NCBI RefSeq assembly: GCF_000730165.1
Contig: NZ_CP022112.1
Coordinates: forward strand, 723,501-787,500
DNA: 64,000 bases
Direction: 5' to 3'
DNA from: Nitrospirillum viridazoti CBAmc
GTDB taxonomy: Bacteria > Pseudomonadota > Alphaproteobacteria > Azospirillales > Azospirillaceae
This document shows, in pieces, positions 18,603 through 28,554 of this stretch; positions within the stretch are counted from its first letter, which is position 1, and the number at the start of each line of letters is the position of its first letter. The position numbers and the translations under genes are program-made. The notes beneath the pieces are model-generated. The model had not been told where the DNA came from, made no database searches, and worked only from the letters and a program-made list of their open reading frames with translations.

Positions 18603-21514
18603 GCGGGGCCCCCGTCCTTATCCATGGGGGCGGGCTCGATGCGGGCGAGGTAGGTGGTGCGCGGCCGCGTCCCGGCCTCGGGCACCAGGCTGTAATTGCG
18701 GGGACTGGCCTTTTGGCGGCTGACGGCGGAGTTGGGGTCGGTGACATCCCCGAAGGTGATGGCCTGGGTGGGGCAGGCCTGCTGGCAGGCGGGCACGATG
18801 GCGCCGTCCGGGATGGCCTCCCCTTTCAGCTTGGCCTGGATGCGCGCGGCGCTGATGCGCTGGACGCAATAGGTGCACTTTTCCATGACGCCGCGCTGGC
18901 GCACGGTTACGTCCGGGTTGCGCTGGGCCTTCACGGACTCAGGCGCGTCGGCGGTATAGTCGTACCAGTTGAAGCGCCGCACCTTGTAAGGGCAGTAGGA
19001 CGAGCAGGTGCGGGTCCCGATGCAGCGGTTGTAGACCTGCAGGTTCAGGCCATCGTGGCTGTGCACCGCCGCGTTGACGGGGCAGCCCATCTCACACGGT
19101 GCCTGTTCGCAGTGCATGCAGGGCACAGGCTGGAAATAGGTGGCAGGCGCCGCCGCGTCGCCCGCGTGGTAGCTGTCGACGCGCAGCCAATGCATCTCCC
19201 GCCCCATGGCCACCAGTTCCGCCCCCACCATGGGCACGTTATTCTCCGCCACGCAGGCGACGACGCAGGCGTTGCAGCCGATGCACAGGTCCAGGTCGAT
19301 GGCCATGCCCCAGGACGGACGCTCACGCGGCGCATCGGGGTAGAAGCTGGGCGTGGGCTCTTCATGCGGCACCACAGGGTGGTCTGCCGGCACCGTGCGC
19401 ACGAAGTCCTCGCCCTCCATGGCGTGGTGGCGCTGGGTGCTGGCGATGTCCAGCCGCCGGCCCGTGGCCTCCAGCGCCACCGGTTCCGGTATCAGGGGGC
19501 CCAGTGCCAGGGGATAGGCGTCGTGGCCCAGGCCATCCGCCGTCTGGCCGGGCAGGCGCCGGCCATAGCCCAGCGTCAGGGTGATGGTCAGCGCCTGTTG
19601 CCCCGGCAGGATCCAGGCGGGACCTGTGATGCTGGCGCCGCCCGCCGTCACGCGTACCTCATCGCCATTTCTCAGGCCGCGCTCGGCCGCCAGCTGGGGG
19701 CTGATGTGCACGACATTGCCCCAGGTGACCTTGGTCAGCGGTTTGGGCGTTTCCTGCAGCCAGGCGTTGTTGGCGGACGCGCCGTCCCACAGGGTGGGGT
19801 CCGGCCGGACCAGCAGAGTCAGGCCGCCTGTTGTTGCCGCATCGGCGGGCGCGGGTAGGTTGGCGGGGAACTCGGCGGGCTGGGGCGTCACCCAAGCCGG
19901 GGCGCTGTCGGGAATGAAACCGCGCACCAGCGCGTCAGTCCAGCGCCGCTCAAAGTCATCGCCCCAGGCGGGACGCCAGGTGGCCTGCACCACCTCCCGG
20001 TCGGCGGCGTCGCCGCCCATCAGGCCATCCAGCAGGGCGTGGCGCCCACGCACGTCGTAAAACGGGCGCACCAGGGGCTGGATCAGGCTGACGGTGCCGT
20101 CCACGGCGCGCGCATCGCCCCAGCTTTCCAGATCATGGGCCAGGGACGCATGCCAGTGGCAGGCCGCGGCGGTTTCGTCCACCAGCGTGCCGGCATGCAG
20201 GCTGAAGGGCACCCGGGCCAGGGCGTCACGGAAGGCGGCGGCCTCGCGGGCGGCGTAGGCCGGGTTTGCGTCCAGGACCAGCAGGGCGCGCACCTGGCCT
20301 TCGGCCATGTCCCGCAACAGGTCATGCCATGGCGCGGCTGTCGCCACCAGCGGCCCGGTGAAGCGCAGGCAGCCGCCCAGCGCGCCCAGCCGGGTACTGA
20401 GGTGCAAGGCCTGGGCCTGCAGCGCCGGATCGTGCCAGGCCCCCACGGTGATCAATGAACGGCCGGGATGGGCCAGCAGCGCCGCCCTGGCCTCATCCGC
20501 CCAACGGGCTTCCTGAGGGCTCAAGTCCGCCGCCTCACCGCCCAGGGCCTGCATCAGGGCCGACAGCCGCTGCACCCCGGCCACCAGCCGCAGGTCAGCA
20601 CGGGCGCCGGTCAGGGTGGGGGTCGGTTCCGCCACGAACAGCCGGCACGGACCCTGGCCGGTCTGGCCTGCCAAGCGCCGTCGCGCCCAGCGCCGGGCCA
20701 GCGTGGCCTGGGCGGGGCCCGGACCCAGCGGGTCGTCATCCAGGCACACCACCACGTCCGCCTGATCCAGCAAAGGGTGTGCCTGCAAGGGCTGGCCGAA
20801 GGCCAGCCGCGCCGCCTCCAGCCGCGAGGCGTCACCCATCGGGTCCAGCACATGCCAGCGTGCCTGGGGCCAGCGTTGGGCCAAAGCCGTGATCTGGCGG
20901 ACCAGCGTCGGTGAGGTGGTGGGGCCGGTCAGCAGGCGCAGGCCCTCACCCTGGCTGGCGTCCGCCGCCCGCGCCATCCCGTTCAGCGCGGTATCCAATG
21001 CGGCCCAGGTCGTGGGCTGGTTGCTGTGGCGGGGACCCTGCGAGCGGTCGGGATCGTAAAGATCCAGCAGGGCCGCCTGGGTGAACAGGTCGGTGCCGCC
21101 GCCGGTGGCGGGGTGGCTGGCGTTGCCCTCCAGCTTCACCGGCCGCCCGCTGTGGGTCTTGCCCAGAACTGGCTGGGCATAACCGCCCAGGCGCACGGCG
21201 GTAGCGTAGTGGCGTGCGACGCCCGGCAGGTCGCCCTCCGGTGCCGTGACATAGGGCAGGGCCGTCTCATCCGGCCGGCCGTCGCAGCCCGTCAGGCCCG
21301 CCAGCGCCAGGCTGGCGGCCACGGCCTTCAGCGCGGCGCGGCGGTTCAGGCCGGCGGGCGCCAGCGACGGCAACAGGGCCGGGAACTCAGCCGCCAGCAG
21401 GTCACGGAAGGCGGCAGTGTCGGCCAGATCCTCCAGGCTGCGCCAGAGGCCGCTGCCGGTACGGCCGCTGAGGGCCTGGATGACGGTGTCTCGCGCCGTG
21501 CGGTCCATGGGCAT
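18599..21514 (-). CDS. actB: Alternative complex III iron-sulfur subunit ActB
   Basis: Periplasmic subunit of 971 residues, fusing a molybdopterin-oxidoreductase-like domain (about 70-700) with a ferredoxin-like domain (about 720-950). A Tat-like N-terminus (NRRAALK, then a hydrophobic run to LAGLTGC) suggests export as a folded protein; the Cys could be lipidated. Four cysteine groups bind FeS clusters: CIGCNACVVAC, CMHCEQAPCEMGC, CIGTRTCSSYC, and CTYC with CQQAC. The Mo-like domain of ActB is known to lack the cofactor in the family. The start ATG at 21514 shares its A with the ActA stop; a second ATG lies two codons in. This is the hallmark subunit of alternative complex III. Confidence 0.95.
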   Translation of the reverse strand: MPMDRTARDTVIQALSGRTGSGLWRSLEDLADTAAFRDLLAAEFPALLPSLAPAGLNRRAALKAVAASLALAGLTGCDGRPDETALPYVTAPEGDLPGVARHYATAVRLGGYAQPVLGKTHSGRPVKLEGNASHPATGGGTDLFTQAALLDLYDPDRSQGPRHSNQPTTWAALDTALNGMARAADASQGEGLRLLTGPTTSPTLVRQITALAQRWPQARWHVLDPMGDASRLEAARLAFGQPLQAHPLLDQADVVVCLDDDPLGPGPAQATLARRWARRRLAGQTGQGPCRLFVAEPTPTLTGARADLRLVAGVQRLSALMQALGGEAADLSPQEARWADEARAALLAHPGRSLITVGAWHDPALQAQALHLSTRLGALGGCLRFTGPLVATAAPWHDLLRDMAEGQVRALLVLDANPAYAAREAAAFRDALARVPFSLHAGTLVDETAAACHWHASLAHDLESWGDARAVDGTVSLIQPLVRPFYDVRGRHALLDGLMGGDAADREVVQATWRPAWGDDFERRWTDALVRGFIPDSAPAWVTPQPAEFPANLPAPADAATTGGLTLLVRPDPTLWDGASANNAWLQETPKPLTKVTWGNVVHISPQLAAERGLRNGDEVRVTAGGASITGPAWILPGQQALTITLTLGYGRRLPGQTADGLGHDAYPLALGPLIPEPVALEATGRRLDIASTQRHHAMEGEDFVRTVPADHPVVPHEEPTPSFYPDAPRERPSWGMAIDLDLCIGCNACVVACVAENNVPMVGAELVAMGREMHWLRVDSYHAGDAAAPATYFQPVPCMHCEQAPCEMGCPVNAAVHSHDGLNLQVYNRCIGTRTCSSYCPYKVRRFNWYDYTADAPESVKAQRNPDVTVRQRGVMEKCTYCVQRISAARIQAKLKGEAIPDGAIVPACQQACPTQAITFGDVTDPNSAVSRQKASPRNYSLVPEAGTRPRTTYLARIEPAPMDKDGGPA

Positions 21515-22176
21515 CACCGGTGGCACAGGGTGCAGTCGGTCATGCGCTCGGGCTTGATCCCGAGCAGCGCCGCCTGGTGGGGGCCGTAGTCGGCGTGGCC
21601 CTCGCGGTCCCAGGCGCGCCAGTCCATGCGCGTCACCTGGTCGGGCGGGCGCAGGTGCGGTCCGGGGTCGCGGTGGCAGTCCAGGCACCAGCGCATCTGG
21701 AAGGGCTGGGCCCGCATCATCAGGGGCATCTGGTCCACCCGCCCGTGGCAGGTGACGCAAGGCACCCCGCGTGCCACATGGATGCTGTGGTTGAAATAGA
21801 CGTAGTCCGGCAGGCGGGCCACCCGCTGCCAACGGATGGGCGTGCCGGTGGCGAGGCTGTCGCGCACCGGTGCCAGGGCGGGGGCGCTGGTCCACAGCTG
21901 GGAATGGCAGGTCATGCAGGTGTGGGTGGCGGGGAACCCTGCATGCGGCCCCGTCTCCACCGTCGTGTGGCAATAGCGGCAGTCGATGCCGACATCGCCC
22001 ACATGATGTTTGTGGCTGAAAGGTACCGGCTGGTCCCGCACCCACCCCACGGCGGTGATATAGCTGGATCCAATGGCCCCATCCCACAGCAAGCCCGTGA
22101 CCAAGACGCCCATCGCCGCCAGCAACACGCCGGCGCGCAGCCAGGTATCGGCGGATGCCGTGAAGATCTGGGGCAT
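21514..22176 (-). CDS. actA: Alternative complex III pentaheme cytochrome ActA
   Basis: Multiheme cytochrome c of 220 residues with an N-terminal membrane helix (LRAGVLLAAMGVLVTGLLW). Five CxxCH sites: 66-70 (CRYCH), 87-91 (CMTCH), 140-144 (CVTCH), 164-168 (CLDCH) and 215-219 (CTLCH). His-rich stretches (FSHKHHVG, FNHSIHVARG) give the distal ligands. This is the exact heme count of ActA in Rhodothermus and Flavobacterium. It is the first gene of the operon; AAGGGGGATC lies about 8-14 bases before the ATG at 22176. It should collect electrons from ActB and feed ActE or the caa3 heme. Confidence 0.94.
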   Translation of the reverse strand: MPQIFTASADTWLRAGVLLAAMGVLVTGLLWDGAIGSSYITAVGWVRDQPVPFSHKHHVGDVGIDCRYCHTTVETGPHAGFPATHTCMTCHSQLWTSAPALAPVRDSLATGTPIRWQRVARLPDYVYFNHSIHVARGVPCVTCHGRVDQMPLMMRAQPFQMRWCLDCHRDPGPHLRPPDQVTRMDWRAWDREGHADYGPHQAALLGIKPERMTDCTLCHR

Positions 22177-22469
22177 GGGGCGGGGATCCCCCTTATTCGG
22201 GTGTTGGGCTTCGGGACCTGAGCTGAACGAAGGGGAGCTGAACCGAGCCGCCCCCTGAACCGGTGCCCGGCCGGTTTGGTTCCAGACCTGCGGCGTCCTG
22301 TCGCGCCCACGGAAGGACGAGGCTTTGGCGCGGCAAGAACAAGCATTGGCCTGCTGGTCCTGGCGCTGCTGTAGTACGCGCATCCCTGCTGCCTGCTTCG
22401 CTGCCGGCGGGTGACCTGAGGCCGGAACCGGCCGTCCCCCTCGCCGGTTGTGCGGCTTTCCCCGCTGCG
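22177..22469. other. Divergent intergenic region upstream of the respiratory operon
   Basis: 293 bases between the divergent actA and flavodoxin-like gene. It must hold the promoter for the 12-gene minus-strand operon. It is GC-rich with several short CCGG-type dyads, but no convincing -35/-10 pair, FNR-like site or terminator could be picked out by eye. Confidence 0.5.
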
Positions 22470-23560
22470 ATGGACGCCATGCCGGATCCCACCCAACCTC
22501 GCGAAGGTACCCCCAGCCCCAGGCTGGAGGAGGCGGAGTTCCGCCGCCGCTTCCTGGCGCCCTTCCAGGATCCGGCCTTCGACGCCCTGGGCGGGGAGCT
22601 GGACCGCATCGCCGCCGCGGCCTGGGACGCCTACAGTCACCAGCGCAAAAGCCCGCGCACCCGCAAGGCCGGCCCCGGCTTCCATGATCCCGGCTATGAG
22701 CTGGCGACCGACTGGATCGCGGCCCGTGAGGCAATCGAGGCGGCCCAGGCGCAGCACGACGATGCCACCGGCCCCAACCGCTTCCTGCTGATCAGCGGCT
22801 CATCGCGCAGCGAGCACACCTGCCCGGGGGAAATGTCCAAGTCACACCGCCTGGTGGATTTGGCGCGATCGGTGCTGGAGGCAGGCCCGGACACGGTGGT
22901 GGAGGTGCTGGAACTGCATCGCCTGGCCGCGGAGTACGGCCGCCGCATCCACCCCTGCAAGGCGTGCTTCTCCACCGCCGCCCCGCTCTGCCACTGGCCC
23001 TGTTCCTGCTACCCCAACTATTCCCTCGGGCAGGCCCAGGACTGGATGAACGAGATCTACCCCATGTGGGTGCGGGCCCATGGGGTGATGATCGTGACGC
23101 CGGTCAATTGGTACCAGTGTCCTCACCGGTGAAACTCATGATGGACCGCCTGGTTTGCGCCGACGGCGGCAATCCCGACCCGACCCTGACCCAGGGCAAG
23201 GACGCCCAGCGGGCCAAGGCGGTGGAGCTGGCGGGTTGGGACTATCCCCGCCACCTGGCCGGCCGTCTGTATTCCGTCATCGTCCATGGCGATGTGGAAG
23301 GGGCGGAAAATGTCAGGCGCAGCCTGTCGGACTGGCTGCGCTTCATGCGGCTGGTGCCCGCAGGGCCCCAGGCGGAGCTGGACCGCTACATCGGTTATTG
23401 GAAGCCCTACGCCACCAACCACCAGGAGCTGGACGCGGACGAGGCCGTGCAGGAAGAGGTGCGCAACGCCGCCCGCACCCTGGGCGAGGCCGTGAGGGCC
23501 ACGCGCCAGGGGCATCAGGTCGCCGCCGGCCACGATCTACGCCCCCCGCGTCAGAAGTAG
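22470..23560 (+). pseudogene. Flavodoxin-like NADPH-dependent FMN reductase, frameshifted
   Basis: Family protein of about 360 residues broken by one missing base. From 22470 the frame encodes the flavodoxin fold, including LISGSSRSEHTCPGEMSKS near 110 and ending TPVNWYQ (at 23117), then runs to a stop at 23130. The downstream frame resumes with SSPVKLMMDRLVCADGGNPD and continues to 23560. A single base inserted between 23117 and 23118 restores a continuous VNWYQ-x-SSPVKLMMDRL sequence, which is the expected family order (FMN-binding loop). A Cys cluster, CKACFSTAAPLCHWPCSCYP, sits before the break and could be a metal site. The coding character on both sides is intact, so this is either a very recent mutation or a sequencing error. 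Confidence 0.8.
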
Positions 23561-23736
23561 ACGGCCCAAAAGCCGACACTGTTGGCGCTTAACCGTTTGT
23601 TCAAGGATTTGTCCTAATTCTCACGCTAGGGATTAACCACTACGGCTAGCCATTGCGGGATGGTGGCCGTGGTGCGGGGCGCGGTTTCGTCGGGTGCGGG
23701 ACCGGACGCCCCTAGGACCGTGAGGGGAGACGTCCG

Positions 23737-25809
23737 ATGACCATACGCAAGTTGATCGCATCATGTCTGGGTGGCGTCGCCGTCCTGATGCTGGTGCTGG
23801 GCGCCGTGGTGGCGGTGGAGCAATGGCGGGTGGCGGCCGCGGCGGCGGACGCCCAAGGTCTGGCCCGCGTGATGGCGGCGCTGACCCGCATGACGGAGAA
23901 CCTGGCGGTCGAGCGTGGCCCCACGCTGGTGGCGCTGGGCAGTGCCGATCCGGCGACGCTGGCCCCGATGAAGGAGCAGCGCGCCAAGTCCGATGCCGTG
24001 CGTAAGGCCCTGGCCGATCTGCTGGCCACCGAGAATTTCGATACCAAGGACAGCTTGAAGACGGTCATGTCCACGCTGGACGGCCGGCTGGCCACCCAGC
24101 GCGGCATCGTCGACGCCCTGGTGGCCAAGCCGGTGGCGGACCGTCCGGCGGCCGAGGTCGATACCTATGTCAAGGGCATGTTCGCCATCATGGCGGACCT
24201 TGGCGCCGAATTGAACGCCACCAGCCGGTCGCTGCTGCAGCGCGCGCCGGAGGCAGGGCACTATGCCAACATTGCCGTGATGGCCTGGTCGTACCGCGAC
24301 TATGCCGGACGCCAATCCTCCATGCTGTTGCAGGCCCTGAACAGCGGCAAGCCCATGAGCCCGCAGGCCATGCGCGACGTTCAGATCATGCAGGGGCATC
24401 TGGACGACCTGGAAGGGCGGCTGGACGGCCAATTGGCCCTGGCCGGCACGCCCGACAGCCTGGTAAAGGCGGCGGAGGCGGCGCGCCAGGGCTACAAGGG
24501 CATCTTCGGCGCCATGCGCGCCAAGGTGCTGGAGGCCAGCGCCGCTGGCACACCCTATCCCGTCGACGTCACGGAATACCGCAAGACCAGCGTGCCCCAA
24601 CTGGCCGGCATCCTGGGCATCCGCGACGCCGCCATCGCCGAGGCGACCCGCCTGGCCGACGAGCAGCATGCCAGCGCCAGCCGGGCCCTGCTGCTGGTCA
24701 CCCTGCTGCTGCTGGCCGCCGGTGGCGTGCTGGGGGGCATCGTCTGGCTGGTCGGCCGCCGGGTCACCGGCCCGCTGTCGGTGTTGACGCAGGTGGTGAT
24801 GAAAATTGCCGGCGGCGACCATGACCTGGCCGTCCCCTTGACGGAACGCCGCGATGAGATCGGGGAGATGGCGGGCGCCATCTCGACCTTGCGGGTCAAT
24901 GCCAAGGAGGCCGACATCCTGGCCGATCGCCAGCGGGAGGAGGAGGCCGCCAAGGAACAGCGCCGCCTGCGCCTGGAGGCGGCGACCCGGGAATTCGCCA
25001 CCTCCATCGACCAGGTGGTGGAGGGTTTCTCCGGGGCCGAACGCTCGCTGCGCGGGGCGGCGGACAGCCTGACCCTCTCGGCTGGCGACACCATCAGCCT
25101 GTCCAATACCGTGGCCGGCGCCGCCGAGGAGACCTCCGCCAACGTGCAGACGGTGGCGGCGGCGGCCGAGGAACTGAACCAGTCCATCAGCGAGATCGCC
25201 CGCCAGATGGTGGGTGCCACCACCACCTCCGAGGCGGCGGTGCGCGAGGCCTCGACCACCAAGCAGTCCATTGACGGCCTGGTCGGCGCGGCCCAGCGCA
25301 TCGGCGACGTGGTGAAACTGATCACCGACATCGCCAGCCAGACCAACCTGCTGGCCCTGAACGCCACCATCGAGGCGGCGCGCGCCGGTGAAGCCGGCAA
25401 GGGCTTCGCCGTCGTGGCCAGCGAGGTCAAGGCCCTGGCCAACCAGACGGCCAAGGCGACGGAGGAGATCCAGGCCCAGGTGGGCGCCATTCAGGGAGAG
25501 ACGGCGCGCGCCGCCGCTGCCATCGACGGCATCACCGCCACCATCGCCAGCATGAGCCAGATCACCACCGGCGTCGCCTCGGCGGTGGAGGAGCAGGGGG
25601 CGGCCACACGGGAAATCGCCCGCAACGTTCAGCAGGCCAGTGTCGGTACGCAGGAGGTGTCGTCCAACATCACCGGCGTACGCACCGCCGCCGACGAGAC
25701 GGGCAGCGCCGCACGCAGCGTGCTCAGCTCCTCCGACGTGCTGGGCCGCGAGGCCGATACCCTGCGCTCGGTGGTCAGCGGCTTCGTCGCCACCATCAAG
25801 GCGGCGTGA
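23737..25809 (+). CDS. Methyl-accepting chemotaxis protein
   Basis: Transmembrane chemoreceptor of 690 residues. Helix 1 at about 7-29, a periplasmic helical sensor to about 310 (NIT-like character: a conserved [12 protein letters not shown] segment after the first helix), helix 2 at about 312-338, HAMP 340-395, and the cytoplasmic signalling rod. The hairpin tip [20 protein letters not shown] and [15 protein letters not shown] are intact. No C-terminal CheR-docking pentapeptide is seen. The ATG is preceded by a GAGGGGAGAC site. Its 3' end overlaps the convergent membrane gene by 14 bases. Ligand unknown; nitrate/nitrite-type sensors have similar helical domains. Confidence 0.93.
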   Translation: MTIRKLIASCLGGVAVLMLVLGAVVAVEQWRVAAAAADAQGLARVMAALTRMTENLAVERGPTLVALGSADPATLAPMKEQRAKSDAVRKALADLLATENFDTKDSLKTVMSTLDGRLATQRGIVDALVAKPVADRPAAEVDTYVKGMFAIMADLGAELNATSRSLLQRAPEAGHYANIAVMAWSYRDYAGRQSSMLLQALNSGKPMSPQAMRDVQIMQGHLDDLEGRLDGQLALAGTPDSLVKAAEAARQGYKGIFGAMRAKVLEASAAGTPYPVDVTEYRKTSVPQLAGILGIRDAAIAEATRLADEQHASASRALLLVTLLLLAAGGVLGGIVWLVGRRVTGPLSVLTQVVMKIAGGDHDLAVPLTERRDEIGEMAGAISTLRVNAKEADILADRQREEEAAKEQRRLRLEAATREFATSIDQVVEGFSGAERSLRGAADSLTLSAGDTISLSNTVAGAAEETSANVQTVAAAAEELNQSISEIARQMVGATTTSEAAVREASTTKQSIDGLVGAAQRIGDVVKLITDIASQTNLLALNATIEAARAGEAGKGFAVVASEVKALANQTAKATEEIQAQVGAIQGETARAAAAIDGITATIASMSQITTGVASAVEEQGAATREIARNVQQASVGTQEVSSNITGVRTAADETGSAARSVLSSSDVLGREADTLRSVVSGFVATIKAA

Positions 25810-26236
25810 CGGCAGCAGGGGATTGGGCAGGGGCGTCGCCGCCAACCGCGGCGGCCCCCTGTCCAGCCCGCGCCATAAGCAGGGCCGCCGCCAGGCTGAA
25901 GCCATAGCCCCAGAGCAGCCAGGCGCCGGCCAGGCGGCTGACGGTATCGTCGGGCCCGTAAACCCGGGGGAACCAGTTCAGGACCAGGCCGTCGGCGACC
26001 ATGACCACGGCGCCCACCAGACCCACGCCCGCCATCAGCTGTTCCGGTGCCAATCCCGCCAGCCGCCGGATAAGGTACACGGCGGTCCAGGCGACCGAGA
26101 CGGTACTGGCGAAGTTCAGCGGATTCCAGAAGGGATCGGTCAGAAGCTGGGGCAGGCCGCGCAGGTAGGCCAGCGCCGACAGCCAGAACACACCCCCCAG
26201 CACGACCAGAATAGCGGCCTGTCGTCCCGTCAACAT
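25796..26236 (-). CDS. Four-helix integral membrane protein of unknown function
   Basis: Hydrophobic protein of 146 residues with four predicted helices ([79 protein letters not shown]) and a Pro/Ala-rich tail. WFPRVYG lies in a loop. No family is recognised. It lies between a convergent chemoreceptor and a two-component regulator on the same strand; the 3' end overlaps the receptor gene on the opposite strand. Coding is supported by the membrane pattern and consistent third-position GC. Confidence 0.65.
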   Translation of the reverse strand: MLTGRQAAILVVLGGVFWLSALAYLRGLPQLLTDPFWNPLNFASTVSVAWTAVYLIRRLAGLAPEQLMAGVGLVGAVVMVADGLVLNWFPRVYGPDDTVSRLAGAWLLWGYGFSLAAALLMARAGQGAAAVGGDAPAQSPAAVTPP

Positions 26237-26292
26237 CCCATCACCCCCTTACATCACGTGCATTCGCTTGAGAATACGCGCGAGCGGGCCGG

Positions 26293-26910
26293 TCAGCTCA
26301 CCCCCATTTCAATGGACAGGCGGATCAGGTCGGCGGTGCGGGCCACGCCCAGCTTGGCCTTGATGGCGGTGCAGGTGTTGGCGATGGTCTTATAACCCAC
26401 GCCCAACTCGCTGGCGATTTCCGCCAGCGCCCGGCCTTCGCCCAGCAGGCGCAGGATTTCCAGGTCGCGTTCCGTCAGGCGCTGCGCCGGGTGGCTGGCG
26501 GGCATGCCGTGCACCGCCAGTTCCTGGGCGATCTCATTCTCCACATAGCGGCCGCCCTCGGCCAGACGGCGGATGGCGGCCAGCAGCTCATCCGGGTCGG
26601 CGTTCTTGCTCATGTAACCCTTGGCGCCCGCCGCCAGCGCGCGCGAGGCGTACAGCGCCTCGGCATGCATGCTGAACACCAGGACGCGGGCCGTGGGATC
26701 CTCGATCAGCAGGCGCTGCAGCAGCTCCAGCCCGCCCACGCCGGGCAGGTTCAGGTCCAGCAGCACAATGTCCGGCCGGTCCTCGCGATAGCGGGTCAGG
26801 GCGTCGCGGCCCGTGGCGGCCTCGGCGATTGTGGTGTCGGGCAGGGGGGCCAGCAGGCGCCGCAGGCCGGAGCGCACGATGGCATGGTCGTCGACAAGCA
26901 ATAGCTTCAT
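26293..26910 (-). CDS. NarL/FixJ-family response regulator
   Basis: Receiver plus LuxR-type DNA-binding domain, 205 residues. Acidic pocket DDH at 7-9, phosphoacceptor Asp in IVLLDLNLPG, Lys in GYMSKNAD. C-terminal helix-turn-helix: LTERDLEILRLLGEGRALAE followed by GVGYKTIANTCTAIKAKLGV. The kinase gene lies 31 bases upstream on the same strand, making a co-transcribed pair. Start ATG 26910; a longer frame upstream is a Pro/Arg-rich shadow of the kinase end. Confidence 0.93.
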   Translation of the reverse strand: MKLLLVDDHAIVRSGLRRLLAPLPDTTIAEAATGRDALTRYREDRPDIVLLDLNLPGVGGLELLQRLLIEDPTARVLVFSMHAEALYASRALAAGAKGYMSKNADPDELLAAIRRLAEGGRYVENEIAQELAVHGMPASHPAQRLTERDLEILRLLGEGRALAEIASELGVGYKTIANTCTAIKAKLGVARTADLIRLSIEMGVS

Positions 26911-26941
26911 GGGGCCGTCATTCCTGATGCCGTCATCCTGA

Positions 26942-28324
26942 TCACGCCGCTTCCGGGGTCGCCAAGGCCGATATGCCGGTGGCCGAAGGCAGCACGGCGT
27001 GGACACGCACGCCACCTTCCGGCCGGTTGGCCACCGTCAGGCTGCCGCCCAGGGCTGCCACCCGTTCCGCCATGCCGCGCAGGCCATAGCCTGTACTGGG
27101 CGGCGCGCCCGCCGGCAGTCCGTCACCGTCATCCGCGATGTCGATGGTGATACCGCCGGCGGAGGACGCCACGCCAACGCTGACGGCCCGGGGCCGGCCG
27201 TGGCGGATGGCGTTGCTCAGACTTTCCTGCACCACCCGGTAGATCGCGGTGTCCCCCGCCTCACCCAGGTGCGGGCCAGGCGCCACGGTGACGGCGATGG
27301 CCACGTCCGGCCGGCGCGCGCGCCAGAAGGCCGCCAGGTTCTCCAGGGCAGCCCTCAGGCCCAGGTCGCTGAGGCCCGGCGGGCGCAGGCGGGCCAGGAT
27401 GGCCTTCACCTCTTGCTGCACATGGGTCACCGCCTCGCGGGCGGAGCGGGCCTGGTCGCGCATCGCGGCGTCACCCGCCCGTTCCGCCGCCGCCATCAAG
27501 GCGGTGACGTCAACATTGATGGCGAAGAGATAGGGGCCGACCTCGTCATGCAGGTCGCGGGCGAGATCCGCGCGCTCCTCCTCCTGGATGGTCTGCAGTT
27601 GTTCGTGCAGGCGGCGGTTGCGCGCCTCCGCCGCCGCCAGGCGCTCGATCATGCGGTTGAAGCCCACAGCCAGGCGGCGCAGTTCCGGCGGGCCCGCCTC
27701 CGCCACCGGCCGCGCTGTCTCCATGCCAGTTTCCGCCACCTGGGCAAAGGCCTTGGACAGCCGGTCGACGGAGCGCAGGGCCCGGCCCAGCGTCCAATAG
27801 ACCATGGGCAGGGCAAGCGCGCTGAACAGCATCATCATGACGGCGTCATCGCCCAGTTCGCCCCACACCTCGGACACCTCGCCTGAGGGATCGGTTTCGA
27901 GGCGCAGCCACAGGCCCTGGCCGGAAAAGCCGGGCAGGGGCACCTCCGCGCTCAATTGCGGCACGTCCAGCGACCGCACGAACCAGGCGGGGGCCGGATG
28001 GTCGGGCACGGCCAGGCGGGAGCTGGCGACCACCCCGCCGCCCGGCTGGCGCAGGCTGACCCTCAGGTGACGGTCGCCGTTGAAGGCGCCAACCAGCCGG
28101 GTCAGCATGACCGTGATGTCCTCGTCACTGCGGTCCTGCGGCGCCGGTCGACCGGCCAGATGGGCCAGCGCGCTGCCGACCGTGTGCTGGCCCACGGACA
28201 GGGCCGCCTCCATCTCCGTGCGGACGGACCGCTCCGCCCGCAGCCAGGCGGCGGCCCCGCCGGTGGCCAGGCTGACCAGCAACAACAGGGCGATGCTCAG
28301 GACCAGTCGGATGCGTAGCGACAT
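26942..28324 (-). CDS. NarX/UhpB-type sensor histidine kinase
   Basis: Membrane kinase of 460 residues. Helix 1 (RLVLSIALLLLVSLATGGAA), a periplasmic sensor of about 140 residues, helix 2 near 170-190, HAMP-like linker, HisKA_3 dimerisation helix with the phosphorylated His in LARDLHDEVGPYL, then HATPase_c with ADDGDGLP and GYGLRGMAERV. It is the partner of the downstream LuxR-type regulator. It is divergent from a TonB-dependent receptor across about 230 bases, so the pair may control that receptor. Signal unknown. Confidence 0.92.
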   Translation of the reverse strand: MSLRIRLVLSIALLLLVSLATGGAAAWLRAERSVRTEMEAALSVGQHTVGSALAHLAGRPAPQDRSDEDITVMLTRLVGAFNGDRHLRVSLRQPGGGVVASSRLAVPDHPAPAWFVRSLDVPQLSAEVPLPGFSGQGLWLRLETDPSGEVSEVWGELGDDAVMMMLFSALALPMVYWTLGRALRSVDRLSKAFAQVAETGMETARPVAEAGPPELRRLAVGFNRMIERLAAAEARNRRLHEQLQTIQEEERADLARDLHDEVGPYLFAINVDVTALMAAAERAGDAAMRDQARSAREAVTHVQQEVKAILARLRPPGLSDLGLRAALENLAAFWRARRPDVAIAVTVAPGPHLGEAGDTAIYRVVQESLSNAIRHGRPRAVSVGVASSAGGITIDIADDGDGLPAGAPPSTGYGLRGMAERVAALGGSLTVANRPEGGVRVHAVLPSATGISALATPEAA

Positions 28325-28554
28325 GAGGTTGGTTCCCCAGTGCCAGTGGCCGGTACCAGTGGCTAGTAAATGTGTGGCCGCCCACCTTCGGACGACGCCT
28401 CCCACCGCTATCTAACAGGCGCTTGGGGGACAGGTGCAACAACCGCCGTGATATCGGGAATTTTTCCCGGGAAAATCGGGAAGGGGGCCTATGGCCGGGC
28501 CGGGGCCCAGGGGCTAGCCTAAGGCCAGCTCCATCCCACCGGTGCGCCCCGATA

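Noticed and set aside
23761-25905. Long minus-strand ORF of 714 codons opposite the chemoreceptor
   Set aside because: Gly/Ala/His/Asp-rich shadow of the MCP gene in a GC-rich genome; no motif, and the MCP frame is unmistakable.
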